Positions 48,543-57,783 of a stretch of 64,000 nucleotides of DNA are shown here, piece after piece. The position numbers were made by a program, and so were the translations under genes. The DNA is from a virus, in IMG/VR virus record IMGVR_UViG_3300020411_000935, positions 18,873-82,872 of that record; one strand, written 5' to 3'. Numbering within the stretch: the stretch's first letter is position 1; the number at the start of each line of letters is the position of its first letter. Below the pieces are notes generated by a model, which searched no databases, was not told the DNA's origin, and worked only from the letters and a program-made list of their open reading frames with translations.

Positions 48543-49834
48543 GAGAACAGGTCGACAACTTCATATTCAGTCTTGAGAAAGGTGGATATGATATCATGCC
48601 TTATCTTCCAAACAAGAACTGGAAACCAGGCGATCCCATTTATTACTCAGGTCCTTACTGGGACAATAGAGAAGTTACTGCTGCTATTACAACACTACTA
48701 GGTGGTAAGTGGTTGCCAGCAGGAGAGAATGTCAACAAGTTTGAACGTGCATTCTCTAAGAAGTTTGACTTCAAGCATTCTGTCATGGTCAATAGTGGTT
48801 CGTCTGCTAACCTAGTGATGATTGCTGCGTTGAAAAAGTTTTTTGATTGGCATGATGGAGATGAAATTATAGTATGTGCATGTGGTTTCCCTACTACTAT
48901 CAATCCTATCATTCAGAATGGATTGAAACCTGTCTTTGTAGACATAGACATGGAAGATTTGAATTGGAACCTACAACAGATAGAAGATAAACTTACACCT
49001 AGAACTGTTGCTGTTTTCTCATCACCTGTTCTTGGTAATCCCTATGACTTCGATAAGTTTTTTAAGATTCTTGATAGGAACAGACTGCATTACATTGCTG
49101 ACAACTGTGACTCCTTGGGTAGCAAGTGGAGAGGTGAGTTGCTGACTAAAAAAGCCGTCGCAGCGTCTTGTTCTTTCTATCCAGCACATCATATCTGCAC
49201 GATTGAAGGTGGAATGATCTCCTCTAATATCGAGGAGATAGTTCAGATCGCCAGATCGTTTGCTTGGTGGGGTCGTGGATGTTACTGTGTAGGTGCCCAG
49301 AATAAATTGCCCAACGGTGTCTGTGGAAAGAGATTTGATCGCTGGTTGGAAGGGTACGACCAAGATGTCGATCATAAGTATGTCTTTGGCGTCCAAGGAT
49401 ACAACCTCAAGCCTGCCGATCTGCAAGGGTCTATTGGACTTGTGCAGTTGGAGAAGCAGACAGAGATACATTGTGTCCGTCGTATGAATAAAGGAGCACT
49501 CACTCAGGTCTTCAACCAAATTCCTGGTTGCAGGGTTGTTGAAGAGAAAGAACATGCTGAGACCTCTTGGTTTGGAGTTCCGATAATATATAAGGACGGT
49601 AAACACCACCTTGTAAAGTATCTAGAAGATCATGGAATCCAAACGAGGAATTATTTTGCTGGTAATATTCTTATGCATCCTGCTTATAGGCATATCGAAC
49701 CTGCATCAAACTATCCCAGAGCTTCAGAAGTTCTAGACAACGTGTTCTTTATAGGGTGCTCACCAGTTATTACGGTGGACATGCTAGACTACATAGATCA
49801 TGTTATAATAAAATATATCAAAGAAAACAAATGA
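48530..49834 (+). CDS. RfbH/DdhC-like CDP-4-keto-6-deoxyhexose 3-dehydrase (E1)
   Basis: 434 residues, DegT/StrS fold. SCSFYPAHHICTIEGGMISS has His at the place where aminotransferases carry the PLP Lys, as in RfbH/E1 and ColD dehydratases. WGRGCYCVGAQNKLPNGVCG, together with C and R-F-D after it, matches the Cys cluster that holds the 2Fe-2S centre of E1. It should remove the C3 hydroxyl to make a 3,6-dideoxy sugar. No E3 reductase partner is seen here. Met at 48596 is an alternative start. Confidence 0.87.
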   Translation: MYNLGEQVDNFIFSLEKGGYDIMPYLPNKNWKPGDPIYYSGPYWDNREVTAAITTLLGGKWLPAGENVNKFERAFSKKFDFKHSVMVNSGSSANLVMIAALKKFFDWHDGDEIIVCACGFPTTINPIIQNGLKPVFVDIDMEDLNWNLQQIEDKLTPRTVAVFSSPVLGNPYDFDKFFKILDRNRLHYIADNCDSLGSKWRGELLTKKAVAASCSFYPAHHICTIEGGMISSNIEEIVQIARSFAWWGRGCYCVGAQNKLPNGVCGKRFDRWLEGYDQDVDHKYVFGVQGYNLKPADLQGSIGLVQLEKQTEIHCVRRMNKGALTQVFNQIPGCRVVEEKEHAETSWFGVPIIYKDGKHHLVKYLEDHGIQTRNYFAGNILMHPAYRHIEPASNYPRASEVLDNVFFIGCSPVITVDMLDYIDHVIIKYIKENK

Positions 49835-50964
49835 AAAAGAGAGCATTAGTGCTTGGTGCCGGTGGGTTCATCGGTTCACATATGGTAAAGAGATTGATTA
49901 GCGAAGGTTATTGGGTAAGAGGTGTTGACCTCAAGCACCCTGACTTCTCTGACACTGTTGCCAACGAATTTGTAACAGGAGATCTCACAGATAGAGAATT
50001 TATGATGAGAGTCATACACTTTAGAGGAGAGTCTGGAAACTTCTACGGTCCTGTTCCTTTCCAGTATGAAGAACCATTTGATGAGATCTATCAATTTGCT
50101 GCTGACATGGGTGGTGCAGGATATATCTTTACTGGTGAGCATGATGCTGACTTGATGCATAACTCTGCTCTTATTAATATAAATCTCCTATCATGTCAAA
50201 AGGAGATGAATGAAAGTTACCCACGTCTTCTACAACCTGTACCTGACGCAGTGGGTAAAACTAAAATATTCTATTCAAGTTCTGCCTGTATGTACCCTGA
50301 GTACAACCAACTTGATCCAGATAATCCTGATTGTCGTGAGGATTCCGCTTACCCTGCTGCACCTGATTCTGAATATGGATGGGAAAAATTATTCAGCGAG
50401 AGGTTATATCTCGCTTACAGTCGTAATCATAATTTCGATGTTAGGATTGCGAGGTATCATAACATCTACGGACCAGAAGGAACTTGGTACGGTGGAAGAG
50501 AAAAAGCTCCCGCAGCTATCTGTAGAAAAGTGGCGTACGCAACCAGTGGAGACTCAATTGAAGTATGGGGAGATGGACTTCAAACACGAAGCTTCCTCTT
50601 CATCGATGAATGTATTGAAGCAACACGTAGACTCATGGAAGGAACGTGGACTGATCCCATAAACATAGGTTCAGAAGAGATGGTAACCATTGATCAGTTA
50701 GTAGATACTGCTGCTAAAGTTGCCAATAAAGAAATTGGTAAGGATCATATTGATGTACCACACACAGGTGTAAGAGGTAGAAACTCTAACAACGATCTTA
50801 TCAGAGAGAAGTTAGGTTGGGATTATAGTACAACACTTGAGGAGGGAATGAGTAAGACATACAACTGGATCATGTCACAGATTACTAAGGACATGTTCCC
50901 TGTTGATGCAGAGCATGATATAACTGGTAAGAAGTATCTGTCTTATGGTAACTGTGGCAAATGA
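49831..50964 (+). CDS. GDP-mannose 3,5-epimerase-like SDR
   Basis: 377 residues from ATG 49831. LGAGGFIGSHMVKRL (NAD), SSSACMYPEYNQL, DSEYGWEKLFSERL (Tyr-x-x-x-Lys) and IYGPEGTWYGGREKAPAAIC are the signature of plant-type GDP-mannose 3,5-epimerase. It links the mannose route (cupin, PMM-like) to GDP-L-galactose or GDP-gulose. Its ATG lies in the stop of the RfbH-like gene. Confidence 0.88.
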   Translation: MKKRALVLGAGGFIGSHMVKRLISEGYWVRGVDLKHPDFSDTVANEFVTGDLTDREFMMRVIHFRGESGNFYGPVPFQYEEPFDEIYQFAADMGGAGYIFTGEHDADLMHNSALININLLSCQKEMNESYPRLLQPVPDAVGKTKIFYSSSACMYPEYNQLDPDNPDCREDSAYPAAPDSEYGWEKLFSERLYLAYSRNHNFDVRIARYHNIYGPEGTWYGGREKAPAAICRKVAYATSGDSIEVWGDGLQTRSFLFIDECIEATRRLMEGTWTDPINIGSEEMVTIDQLVDTAAKVANKEIGKDHIDVPHTGVRGRNSNNDLIREKLGWDYSTTLEEGMSKTYNWIMSQITKDMFPVDAEHDITGKKYLSYGNCGK

Positions 50965-51617
50965 ATACAACCTATAATTATGAAAAGGATACACTAAAGC
51001 ATCCTTTCAGTGGACACACTAAAGTATTTGAAAATTACTCTCAAGCATATCAGGACTTGTTTGTTCTGTCCATGCTGAAGGGTAAGAGGAATGGTAAGTA
51101 CGTTGAGGTTGGTGCAAACCATCCTCAAAGTATGAGTAACACATTCTTATTAGAGACTGTATTTGAATGGAGAGGATTCTCTATTGAAATAGAGAAAGCA
51201 ATGTGTGAAGTCTTCAATGGAGACATGGCAAGACAGAACCATTGCTATGAAGCAGATGGTACAGTGTTTGATTACGAGGAAGCAATCAAGAAAGAGAAGT
51301 GGCAAGGTAGAATAGACTACCTTTCTCTTGACTGTGAACCACCTAATATAACATTTGATGTGCTGAAAAAGTTTCCACTAGATGAGTACAGATGTAGTGT
51401 TATAACCTTTGAACATGATGCATACAAAGATGGTTTTGGTATCATGGATGCGTCAAGAAAATACTTGACAGAGAAAGGATATGTGTTAGTATGTTCTAGT
51501 GTATGTAACGGATCAAATCCATACGAAGACTGGTGGGTTGATCCATACGTAGTCAAAGAGGAAACATACAAACCATTTGAATGTATGGGTGCCGAAGCAA
51601 GAGACATTTTTATATGA
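50961..51617 (+). CDS. FkbM-like SAM methyltransferase
   Basis: 218 residues. GKYVEVGANHPQSMSNTFLL then EWRGFSIEIEKAM is the SAM-binding loop, with the acidic residue at the end of strand two; DYLSLDCEPPNITFDVL follows. The family O-methylates sugars or lipids. Its place among glycosyltransferases suggests methylation of a sugar. ATGA overlaps on both sides. Confidence 0.82.
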   Translation: MNTTYNYEKDTLKHPFSGHTKVFENYSQAYQDLFVLSMLKGKRNGKYVEVGANHPQSMSNTFLLETVFEWRGFSIEIEKAMCEVFNGDMARQNHCYEADGTVFDYEEAIKKEKWQGRIDYLSLDCEPPNITFDVLKKFPLDEYRCSVITFEHDAYKDGFGIMDASRKYLTEKGYVLVCSSVCNGSNPYEDWWVDPYVVKEETYKPFECMGAEARDIFI

Positions 51618-52390
51618 AAATTTCTCATTGGTATGGTAGACTAGGTAATAACATACAACAATGTGCTGTTGGTTTGATGATGGCACAAGCATACAAGACC
51701 ACATTTGAATCTATTCCACACGATGTCATCAAACAATTTTCGGTTAAATTTGGGGATGGTCGTAGTGACCATCAGTCCAAATTTTTCTATTATCAAGGAC
51801 CGTACAAAGAAGTTACGATTGATTCTTCGTTGGTCTACACTCAGATACGAGCGTTTTGTAAGGAGTTTATATACCCTCAGTTGGCACTCCCCAGTGTTGA
51901 TGTTCCTGATGACACTCTTGTCATCCATATTCGCAGTGGAGATGTTTTTGACAAGAACGTCACTAACCCTGATCAATATGTTCCTAATCCCTACGTTTTT
52001 TACTTTACTTTGCTTGAAGCCTTTGAGAAGGCAATAGTAGTAACAGAACCTGATAACTATAATCCTATCATAGAAGAACTAAGAAAGAATCCAAAGGTAA
52101 CTATACAATCTAAGAGTGTGGAACAAGACTTTGCCACACTAATCAATGCAAAACATGTAGCAACATCAGGTGTAGGAACATTTGGTACTGCTGCTGCATT
52201 GTGTAGTAGAAAGATAGAAGAATTATATTGTACTGACCTCCATATTACAGAGCACCTAAATTATAAGATGTTCTATAATACTGATGTCAGGATCAACCTT
52301 ATGGAACTACCTGATTACATAGGTATAGGAGAATGGACTAACTCTGATGAGCAACGACAATTCCTTTTCGATTACAAGGCACAAACTTAA
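51614..52390 (+). CDS. Fucosyltransferase-like glycosyltransferase
   Basis: 258 residues from ATG 51614. KISHWYGRLGNNIQQCAVGL is the G-R-L-G-N-x-x-x-Q start of GT11-like enzymes, and LVIHIRSGDVFDKN the H-x-R-x-G-D loop that binds GDP-fucose; SGVGTFGTAAAL is in place of the N-S-S-F-S-W motif. It should move a GDP-linked deoxysugar. It overlaps the next gene by 44 bases. Confidence 0.78.
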   Translation: MKISHWYGRLGNNIQQCAVGLMMAQAYKTTFESIPHDVIKQFSVKFGDGRSDHQSKFFYYQGPYKEVTIDSSLVYTQIRAFCKEFIYPQLALPSVDVPDDTLVIHIRSGDVFDKNVTNPDQYVPNPYVFYFTLLEAFEKAIVVTEPDNYNPIIEELRKNPKVTIQSKSVEQDFATLINAKHVATSGVGTFGTAAALCSRKIEELYCTDLHITEHLNYKMFYNTDVRINLMELPDYIGIGEWTNSDEQRQFLFDYKAQT

Positions 52391-52889
52391 ACTTACACAT
52401 CAGAAACTCATAGAGAATCTGTGTAAGAAGTTGCCATACTTTTACTTTGATGATTGTGCTTATGGTAATTTTGAGCATGACCTAAAGACTGACATGCATC
52501 CGTACTTCAGTCACACATTATTGAACGAAGAAGGAGAGAAGTCAGAACACTTCCGTAAGTTCCCATGGATTCCAATTGGTCAAGCAATAGGTATGCCTAA
52601 TAATATAATGATGAGAGCACACATGACATTACAATACCCTAGACCTGATGTCTTTGGTGTACCTCACAACTCACATATAGATCAACCTGATAGAAAACAT
52701 ATTGTGGCACTATATTATCCCAATAAAGCAGACGGTGACACATTCTTTTTCGACTCTGATCAAAAGGTTATACATAGAGAAACACCTGAAAGAGGGAAGG
52801 TTGTAGTCTTTGATGGGTCACAGTACCACTCAAGTTCTTCACCATCTAAGACCACTAGATTCACCCTCAATATAAATTATTACCCATGA
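52347..52889 (+). CDS. 2OG-Fe(II) oxygenase
   Basis: 180 residues. VPHNSHIDQPDRKHIVALYY (His-x-Asp), GKVVVFDGSQYHSSSSPSKT (distal His) and TRFTLNINY (Arg) form a complete facial triad and cosubstrate site. Found inside the glycosyltransferase run, so the substrate may be a sugar or a glycoprotein. ATGA overlap with the next gene. Confidence 0.85.
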   Translation: MSNDNSFSITRHKLKLTHQKLIENLCKKLPYFYFDDCAYGNFEHDLKTDMHPYFSHTLLNEEGEKSEHFRKFPWIPIGQAIGMPNNIMMRAHMTLQYPRPDVFGVPHNSHIDQPDRKHIVALYYPNKADGDTFFFDSDQKVIHRETPERGKVVVFDGSQYHSSSSPSKTTRFTLNINYYP

Positions 52890-53734
52890 AAATTTTTGAC
52901 GTTTTTACTTTTTATAATGAACTAGATCTATTAGAACTAAGAATGAATATCTTAGGTAACTCAGTAGATTATTTTGTTATCAATGAGGCAAACATAACCT
53001 TCACAGGTAAACCAAAACCCCTATACTTTGCAGAGAATAGAAAGAGATTCAAGAAGTGGGACGATAAAATAATATATCATCTAACAGAGGACGACAATAA
53101 AACATACGAGCAATACTATGAGGGTGTCCCTTACCATCGTAGTATGATAGAAGAAGGTATAAAAGATTTACCAATACATTATCAAAGAGCATGCTTCCAT
53201 AAGGACTCAGCAATCTATGGGTTCCTTGATATAGCAGAGGACAATGACATTATACTAACAAGTGATGCAGATGAAATTGCAAACCCAGAAGCGATACAGT
53301 GTATAGACAGTTGGTTTGATCCAAAGAATCATTATGTATTGACAGGTCCTTTATATTACTACTACCTCAATGTAAAGTGTGAGGATCAGTGGATGGGAAC
53401 AAGAGTATGTGATATGAAAACACTGAAGAGCATGAGTGTAGATAAACTAAGACAGTCACATGAATTTGCATACAAGATTGCTGATGCATCATGGCACTGG
53501 AGTTTCTTTGGTGATGCTGATACTGTTAGGGAGAAGATGGATGCATATGAACATCAGGAAAATAATAAAGCAGAGTTCAGAGATAGTATGGAGGATAGGA
53601 TAAAAAATAATCAAGATCCTTATGGTAGAAGTTATCTGTATACTCCTACAACTGTACCAATAGACGATTCATTCCCTGCTTATGTAAGAGCACAGAAGAA
53701 TCGTAAGATGAAGAAGTTTATAAAGACATCATGA
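52886..53734 (+). CDS. GT17 family glycosyltransferase
   Basis: 282 residues. KIFDVFTFYNELDLLELRMN then DYFVINEANITFTGKPKPLY is the GT17 signature (eukaryotic MGAT3, beta-1,4-N-acetylglucosaminyltransferase), and DIILTSDADEIANPEAI has the D-x-D and following Glu. It probably adds a GlcNAc or similar residue. Overlap by 4 bases on both sides. Confidence 0.87.
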   Translation: MKIFDVFTFYNELDLLELRMNILGNSVDYFVINEANITFTGKPKPLYFAENRKRFKKWDDKIIYHLTEDDNKTYEQYYEGVPYHRSMIEEGIKDLPIHYQRACFHKDSAIYGFLDIAEDNDIILTSDADEIANPEAIQCIDSWFDPKNHYVLTGPLYYYYLNVKCEDQWMGTRVCDMKTLKSMSVDKLRQSHEFAYKIADASWHWSFFGDADTVREKMDAYEHQENNKAEFRDSMEDRIKNNQDPYGRSYLYTPTTVPIDDSFPAYVRAQKNRKMKKFIKTS

Positions 53735-54648
53735 ATGTTATATCAGGACCTGCAATAGCAGACCTCTGTGACTATGACTTTGGTGATCAGGCAGGAGTCG
53801 TAGGTCAGGTGTTAAATGCATTCATGAAGGATGCTAATACTGACAACATAGAGTTTATTACATTTGTAAACCAGAGTGATAAGGATGTCTTGACTCTATT
53901 CATAGATAATATTAGATTATATAATAGACAGATCAAATGCAACAACGATGCTGATCAGCGTTGGGTAGATGGTCTACAGTCTAAAAACGATCTAATGAAG
54001 TTATGTGCTTCACTAGACAAAAAATTTATAGTCTTTTGTAACAATGAAGATACTCCTATCAACAGTGATATTGATATACCTCCTAACGTATTGGGGGTCT
54101 ATGGTGCTAATGCGATAGGGACTCATAAAAAATTACATCCATTTCCTTACGGAGTGGGAAGGAGGTTACATGTCCACGATAATAGACAAGATGTTCTCAT
54201 CCATGCGATGGGAGACGATCCCAAACCTAGAAAACTTCTCTACATTAATCACTCTGAGCATACCAACCTATCGGTTCGTGGAAACATCAGGGATATGTTT
54301 TCCAATAAGTCCTTTGCAACTGTCGGAGAAAGAAAAGAATACAGATACTATCTAAGAGACATTCAGGATCATAAGTTTATGATATGTCCTGAAGGGAATG
54401 CTGTGGATTGCCATAGGAACTGGGAGGTTTTGTATATGAAACGAGTTCCTATCATGAAAAGAAACCCATATCTAGAGAGGTTATACGATAACTATCCTGT
54501 GTTATGGGTAAATGATTATGGTACCATAACAAAAACAATGTTAGCAGAGCATGATGATCTGTTTGTAAGAGCTAGAAATCTTGACGTAAATATGCTACAC
54601 TTACACAGTATATTCAATAGGGCGGTAAACCGTGCTAAAAATACCTGA
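53731..54648 (+). CDS. Exostosin-like (GT47) glycosyltransferase
   Basis: 305 residues. KFMICPEGNAVDCHRNWEVL then YMKRVPIMKRNPYLERLYDN and PVLWVNDY form the C-terminal nucleotide-sugar site of exostosin-like enzymes; the N-terminal half is a diverged GT-B domain. Acceptor unknown. Overlaps the next gene by 17 bases. Confidence 0.78.
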   Translation: MNVISGPAIADLCDYDFGDQAGVVGQVLNAFMKDANTDNIEFITFVNQSDKDVLTLFIDNIRLYNRQIKCNNDADQRWVDGLQSKNDLMKLCASLDKKFIVFCNNEDTPINSDIDIPPNVLGVYGANAIGTHKKLHPFPYGVGRRLHVHDNRQDVLIHAMGDDPKPRKLLYINHSEHTNLSVRGNIRDMFSNKSFATVGERKEYRYYLRDIQDHKFMICPEGNAVDCHRNWEVLYMKRVPIMKRNPYLERLYDNYPVLWVNDYGTITKTMLAEHDDLFVRARNLDVNMLHLHSIFNRAVNRAKNT

Positions 54649-55297
54649 TGTCACACTCATAATACTGGCAGATTTAGACCTTCCAGATGCAGTGTACGCA
54701 ATAAATAAATCATGCGAAAAGATTCAATGGGGTCGAGCTAAGTTTTTAGGTAGTAAAAAACCAGAAGGACTATGTGATCAGGTTGAGTATGAAGAAACCT
54801 ATCCCATAGAAAGTATCAATGACTTTAATTTTTATTGTATTTACAATCTTACTAATCACGTCAGGACCTCGCATTGCCTTCTCATACATCCGGACGGCTA
54901 CGTTATTCGTCCTCATCTTTGGGATAATAAATTTCTTGAGTATGACTACATTGGTGCACCGTGGAGAGATGACCCAACAGCGTACCTTGACCCGTGGGGA
55001 AGGAACCAACGTGTCGGGAATGGAGGATTTTCCCTACGCTCCAAGCGTCTACTCGACGTCCCCACAAAAGTCACCGTCCCTTGGGAAGTAAACGAGGGTA
55101 CTTTTTATAAGCACATGAATGCCGGACTATATAACGAGGACGGGAACATATGCGTTCATAACAGGCACATCTTCGAGGGACAGGGATGTGTGTATGCTCC
55201 CGTCGAGGTGGCGAGTAAGTTCTCTAGAGAAGAGATGCTACCAGACAGTGAACAAGAAACCTTTGGTTTCCATTATCATTTTCAAGAAATACGATGA
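54632..55297 (+). CDS. DUF5672 glycosyltransferase-like protein
   Basis: 221 residues, GTG start. HCLLIHPDGYVIRPHLWDNK, EYDYIGAPWRDDP and RVGNGGFSLRSKRLLDVPTK are the DUF5672 signature. Members are predicted GT-A transferases. The stretch 54.85-55.2 kb is richer in G and C, with codons such as CCG, CGT and GTC, than its A-rich neighbours, so the gene or its middle may have come from another source. ATGA overlap with the next gene. Confidence 0.82.
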   Translation: MLKIPDVTLIILADLDLPDAVYAINKSCEKIQWGRAKFLGSKKPEGLCDQVEYEETYPIESINDFNFYCIYNLTNHVRTSHCLLIHPDGYVIRPHLWDNKFLEYDYIGAPWRDDPTAYLDPWGRNQRVGNGGFSLRSKRLLDVPTKVTVPWEVNEGTFYKHMNAGLYNEDGNICVHNRHIFEGQGCVYAPVEVASKFSREEMLPDSEQETFGFHYHFQEIR

Positions 55298-56082
55298 CTA
55301 CAAAATTCTATCCACTATGGTGGAATCCGTGGGGTGACAAAGGACTTGACTTCAAAAAGAATGTAAGTATCTCAATCGATAATTTAGATTGTGATGAGAG
55401 TGCAGACTATAAGATATTATTTTTAGCAGAACCATATTCTATTCTCCCTACTGTTACAGAGGGAGCACTTCGTGGTGCAATGAAGTTCGATAAGATATAC
55501 ACATTTACACAGAAGATATTAGATCACTATCCACAGGCAGAACTATTTGAGTGGGGTAGTAGTTGGTTAGACTTCAAGGATCTAAAACTAAACAAGGGTA
55601 ATAATGTCACCTTTGTAACCAGTGAGAAGTATCAGACACTAGGACACAAGTTACGTCTGGATATATACGAGTTACTCAAGAGTATTGATGTGTCTAATGG
55701 TCTACAATACTATGCACATAAGTCACCACCATTCCATGACAGAAGGAATGACTTCTTTGAGTCTGCTAAGTTCCACATCGCTGTTGAAAATTCCAGACAG
55801 AAGAACTACTTCACAGAAAAAGTAATAGATTGTTTTGCATCTAAGACTGTACCAATATACTATGGATGTCCTAACATCAATGAGTGGTTCAACATGGATG
55901 GTATAATAACATTCAATACAATAGATGAACTAGAGAATATATTATCAAGTCTTGATGCTAACAAATATGATGTCAGATTAGATGCTATCGAAGATAACTA
56001 TCAGAGAGCAAAGAAATTTCATAGCGACAATGATGTCGTACCTAGACTTACTGATAGGATAGTCAAAGAGGTAAATGGATGA
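55294..56082 (+). CDS. GT10 alpha-1,3-fucosyltransferase-like
   Basis: 262 residues. FHIAVENSRQKNYFTEKVID then CFASKTVPIYYGCPNINEWF and GIITFNTIDEL are the GT10 C-terminal GDP-fucose site (usual F-E-N-S...Y-x-T-E-K). The N-terminal acceptor domain is short. With two GT11-like genes it suggests a fucose-like residue in the product. Confidence 0.88.
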   Translation: MTTKFYPLWWNPWGDKGLDFKKNVSISIDNLDCDESADYKILFLAEPYSILPTVTEGALRGAMKFDKIYTFTQKILDHYPQAELFEWGSSWLDFKDLKLNKGNNVTFVTSEKYQTLGHKLRLDIYELLKSIDVSNGLQYYAHKSPPFHDRRNDFFESAKFHIAVENSRQKNYFTEKVIDCFASKTVPIYYGCPNINEWFNMDGIITFNTIDELENILSSLDANKYDVRLDAIEDNYQRAKKFHSDNDVVPRLTDRIVKEVNG

Positions 56083-56765
56083 CGGTCAGTTATTGTATAC
56101 CGACCCATGATAGCAATCCAAAATGTCAATCCTACTTGTTTGATATTTTCTATGCTCTGTCAGAACAAACTGATAAGGACTTCAACGTGTGGATTTCCGA
56201 TCATGGAAAGACAGACAAAGTTCTCGATGCTTGTAAAGAATACTCAGATCTATTTCATATAAACTATGTTAGAAATAAGACTAATCATGGGAACATTTCT
56301 GCTAACACTAATCACGCTCTTCGTCACGCAGATGGTGACATACTAAAGGTTCTCTTCTCTGATGATTTCATACTAACCAGAACCCTCACAGAAGATTTAC
56401 ATAAGGCATTCAAATTGGATGTCGACTGGGCGGTTACAGGGTTTGCTCACACCCTAGATAATGGACAGACACACTACAATCCAAAGGTGCCTGTCTGGAA
56501 TGACCGTTTATTAGAAGGGGTAAATACTCTTAGTTCACCATCTATTCTCGCACTGAGAAAAGGTATTGAGGAGTATTTTGATGAGGAACTTGTTATGCTG
56601 ATGGACTGTGACATGTACTATAGATTGTACAGAGATCATGGACAACCAGCAGTGATAAAAACTTATCACATCTCTAATAGAGAACACCCTAATCAAACAC
56701 AAAGACAATACGAAGATCTCTTACCAAAGGAGATTGAATACTTGAAAGAAAAACATTCATCATGA
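56079..56765 (+). CDS. GT2 family glycosyltransferase
   Basis: 228 residues. VSYCIPTHDSNPKCQSYLFD, NHGNISANTNHALRHADGDI and KVLFSDDFI (D-D metal site), then MLMDCDMYYRLYRDHG. Typical inverting GT-A enzyme without membrane helices. ATGA overlaps at both ends. Confidence 0.85.
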   Translation: MTVSYCIPTHDSNPKCQSYLFDIFYALSEQTDKDFNVWISDHGKTDKVLDACKEYSDLFHINYVRNKTNHGNISANTNHALRHADGDILKVLFSDDFILTRTLTEDLHKAFKLDVDWAVTGFAHTLDNGQTHYNPKVPVWNDRLLEGVNTLSSPSILALRKGIEEYFDEELVMLMDCDMYYRLYRDHGQPAVIKTYHISNREHPNQTQRQYEDLLPKEIEYLKEKHSS

Positions 56766-56998
56766 AACTAAATTATGCTGTAACCATAGGTTACTTTGCT
56801 ACTGCTATGTTGACAGGTGGACTTGTCTATCTTGGTCATAGTAATCATAGAGTATCAGCTAGTAATGATCGACTTACTGTAGAGGTACAAGCACTCATTG
56901 AAGCATACGTGACAAGTGATAAGGATTGTTATTTGTTAGCACCTAAACCAAAAGATTGGTTGATATGGGAAGAAATGCCTTACAAAATTAAATCATGA
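56762..56998 (+). CDS. 78-residue single-pass membrane protein
   Basis: Hydrophobic helix at about 5-26 (YAVTIGYFATAMLTGGLVYL), then a polar domain with Trp-rich end (PKPKDWLIWEEMPYKIK). It sits between glycosyltransferase genes with ATGA overlap on both sides. It might anchor the enzymes at the membrane. Function unknown. Confidence 0.6.
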   Translation: MKLNYAVTIGYFATAMLTGGLVYLGHSNHRVSASNDRLTVEVQALIEAYVTSDKDCYLLAPKPKDWLIWEEMPYKIKS

Positions 56999-57783
56999 CA
57001 ATAGGATTCAACCACTTAGGAAGACATGGCAGACTGGGTAATCAAATGTTCCAGTATGCAGGACTACGAGGCATAGCAGCACATCGTGGTTTTGATTTTA
57101 TGATTCCTGATAGTGACTTCAAAGATGAGTGGACAGACCATCAACTCTTTGAGGCATTCAAACTAAAAGGTTTGACTAACATAGGAATGTGTCCTGGCAC
57201 CTACGTAGGTGAAGCACACTTCCATTATGATGCAAACTTGTTCAACAATATGCCTGACAATCATAATGTATATGCATACTTACAGAGTACAAAATACTTT
57301 GAGCATATAGAAGATGAAATACGTGAGGACTTTGAGTTCAAGAATGAGATCAGAGAACCATGTGAAGACATGATTGCAACGGTGAGTGATCCTATTGCAT
57401 TACACGTTCGTCGAGGTGACTATATACAGAACTGTGATAATCATCCACCATGTCCAAAGGAATACTATGACGCTGCCCTATCAAAGTTTGATGCTAAACG
57501 TAATGTTATTATTTTTTCTGACGATCCTGAATGGTGTGGCACTGAGTTCCCTGATGATAGGTTCCTTATCTCAGAAGGTGGAGACAATCTTGCAGACTTG
57601 TGCATGATGAGTCTGTGTTCTGATTTCATTATAGCTAACTCATCATTCAGTTGGTGGGGGTCATGGTTGAGTAAGAATCCTAACAAAAGGGTAATAGCAC
57701 CTGACAAATGGTTCGGAATAGGGTATACTAAGAACCATATAACATCTGATCTATACTGTAGCAACTGGGAGGTATTAAAGTAA
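56995..57783 (+). CDS. GT11 alpha-1,2-fucosyltransferase
   Basis: 262 residues. HGRLGNQMFQYAGLRGIAAH, ALHVRRGDY near 137 (GDP-fucose pyrophosphate site), FSDDPEWC and IIANSSFSWWGSWLSKNPNK are all four GT11 motifs intact. It should transfer L-fucose, or a like GDP-sugar, in alpha-1,2 linkage. Complete and better conserved than the relative at 51.6 kb. Confidence 0.93.
   Translation: MTIGFNHLGRHGRLGNQMFQYAGLRGIAAHRGFDFMIPDSDFKDEWTDHQLFEAFKLKGLTNIGMCPGTYVGEAHFHYDANLFNNMPDNHNVYAYLQSTKYFEHIEDEIREDFEFKNEIREPCEDMIATVSDPIALHVRRGDYIQNCDNHPPCPKEYYDAALSKFDAKRNVIIFSDDPEWCGTEFPDDRFLISEGGDNLADLCMMSLCSDFIIANSSFSWWGSWLSKNPNKRVIAPDKWFGIGYTKNHITSDLYCSNWEVLK

Noticed and set aside
49022-49609. 195-codon minus-strand frame inside the RfbH-like gene
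   Set aside because: The + strand gene has complete catalytic and cluster motifs across this interval, and the antisense protein has no recognisable domain.
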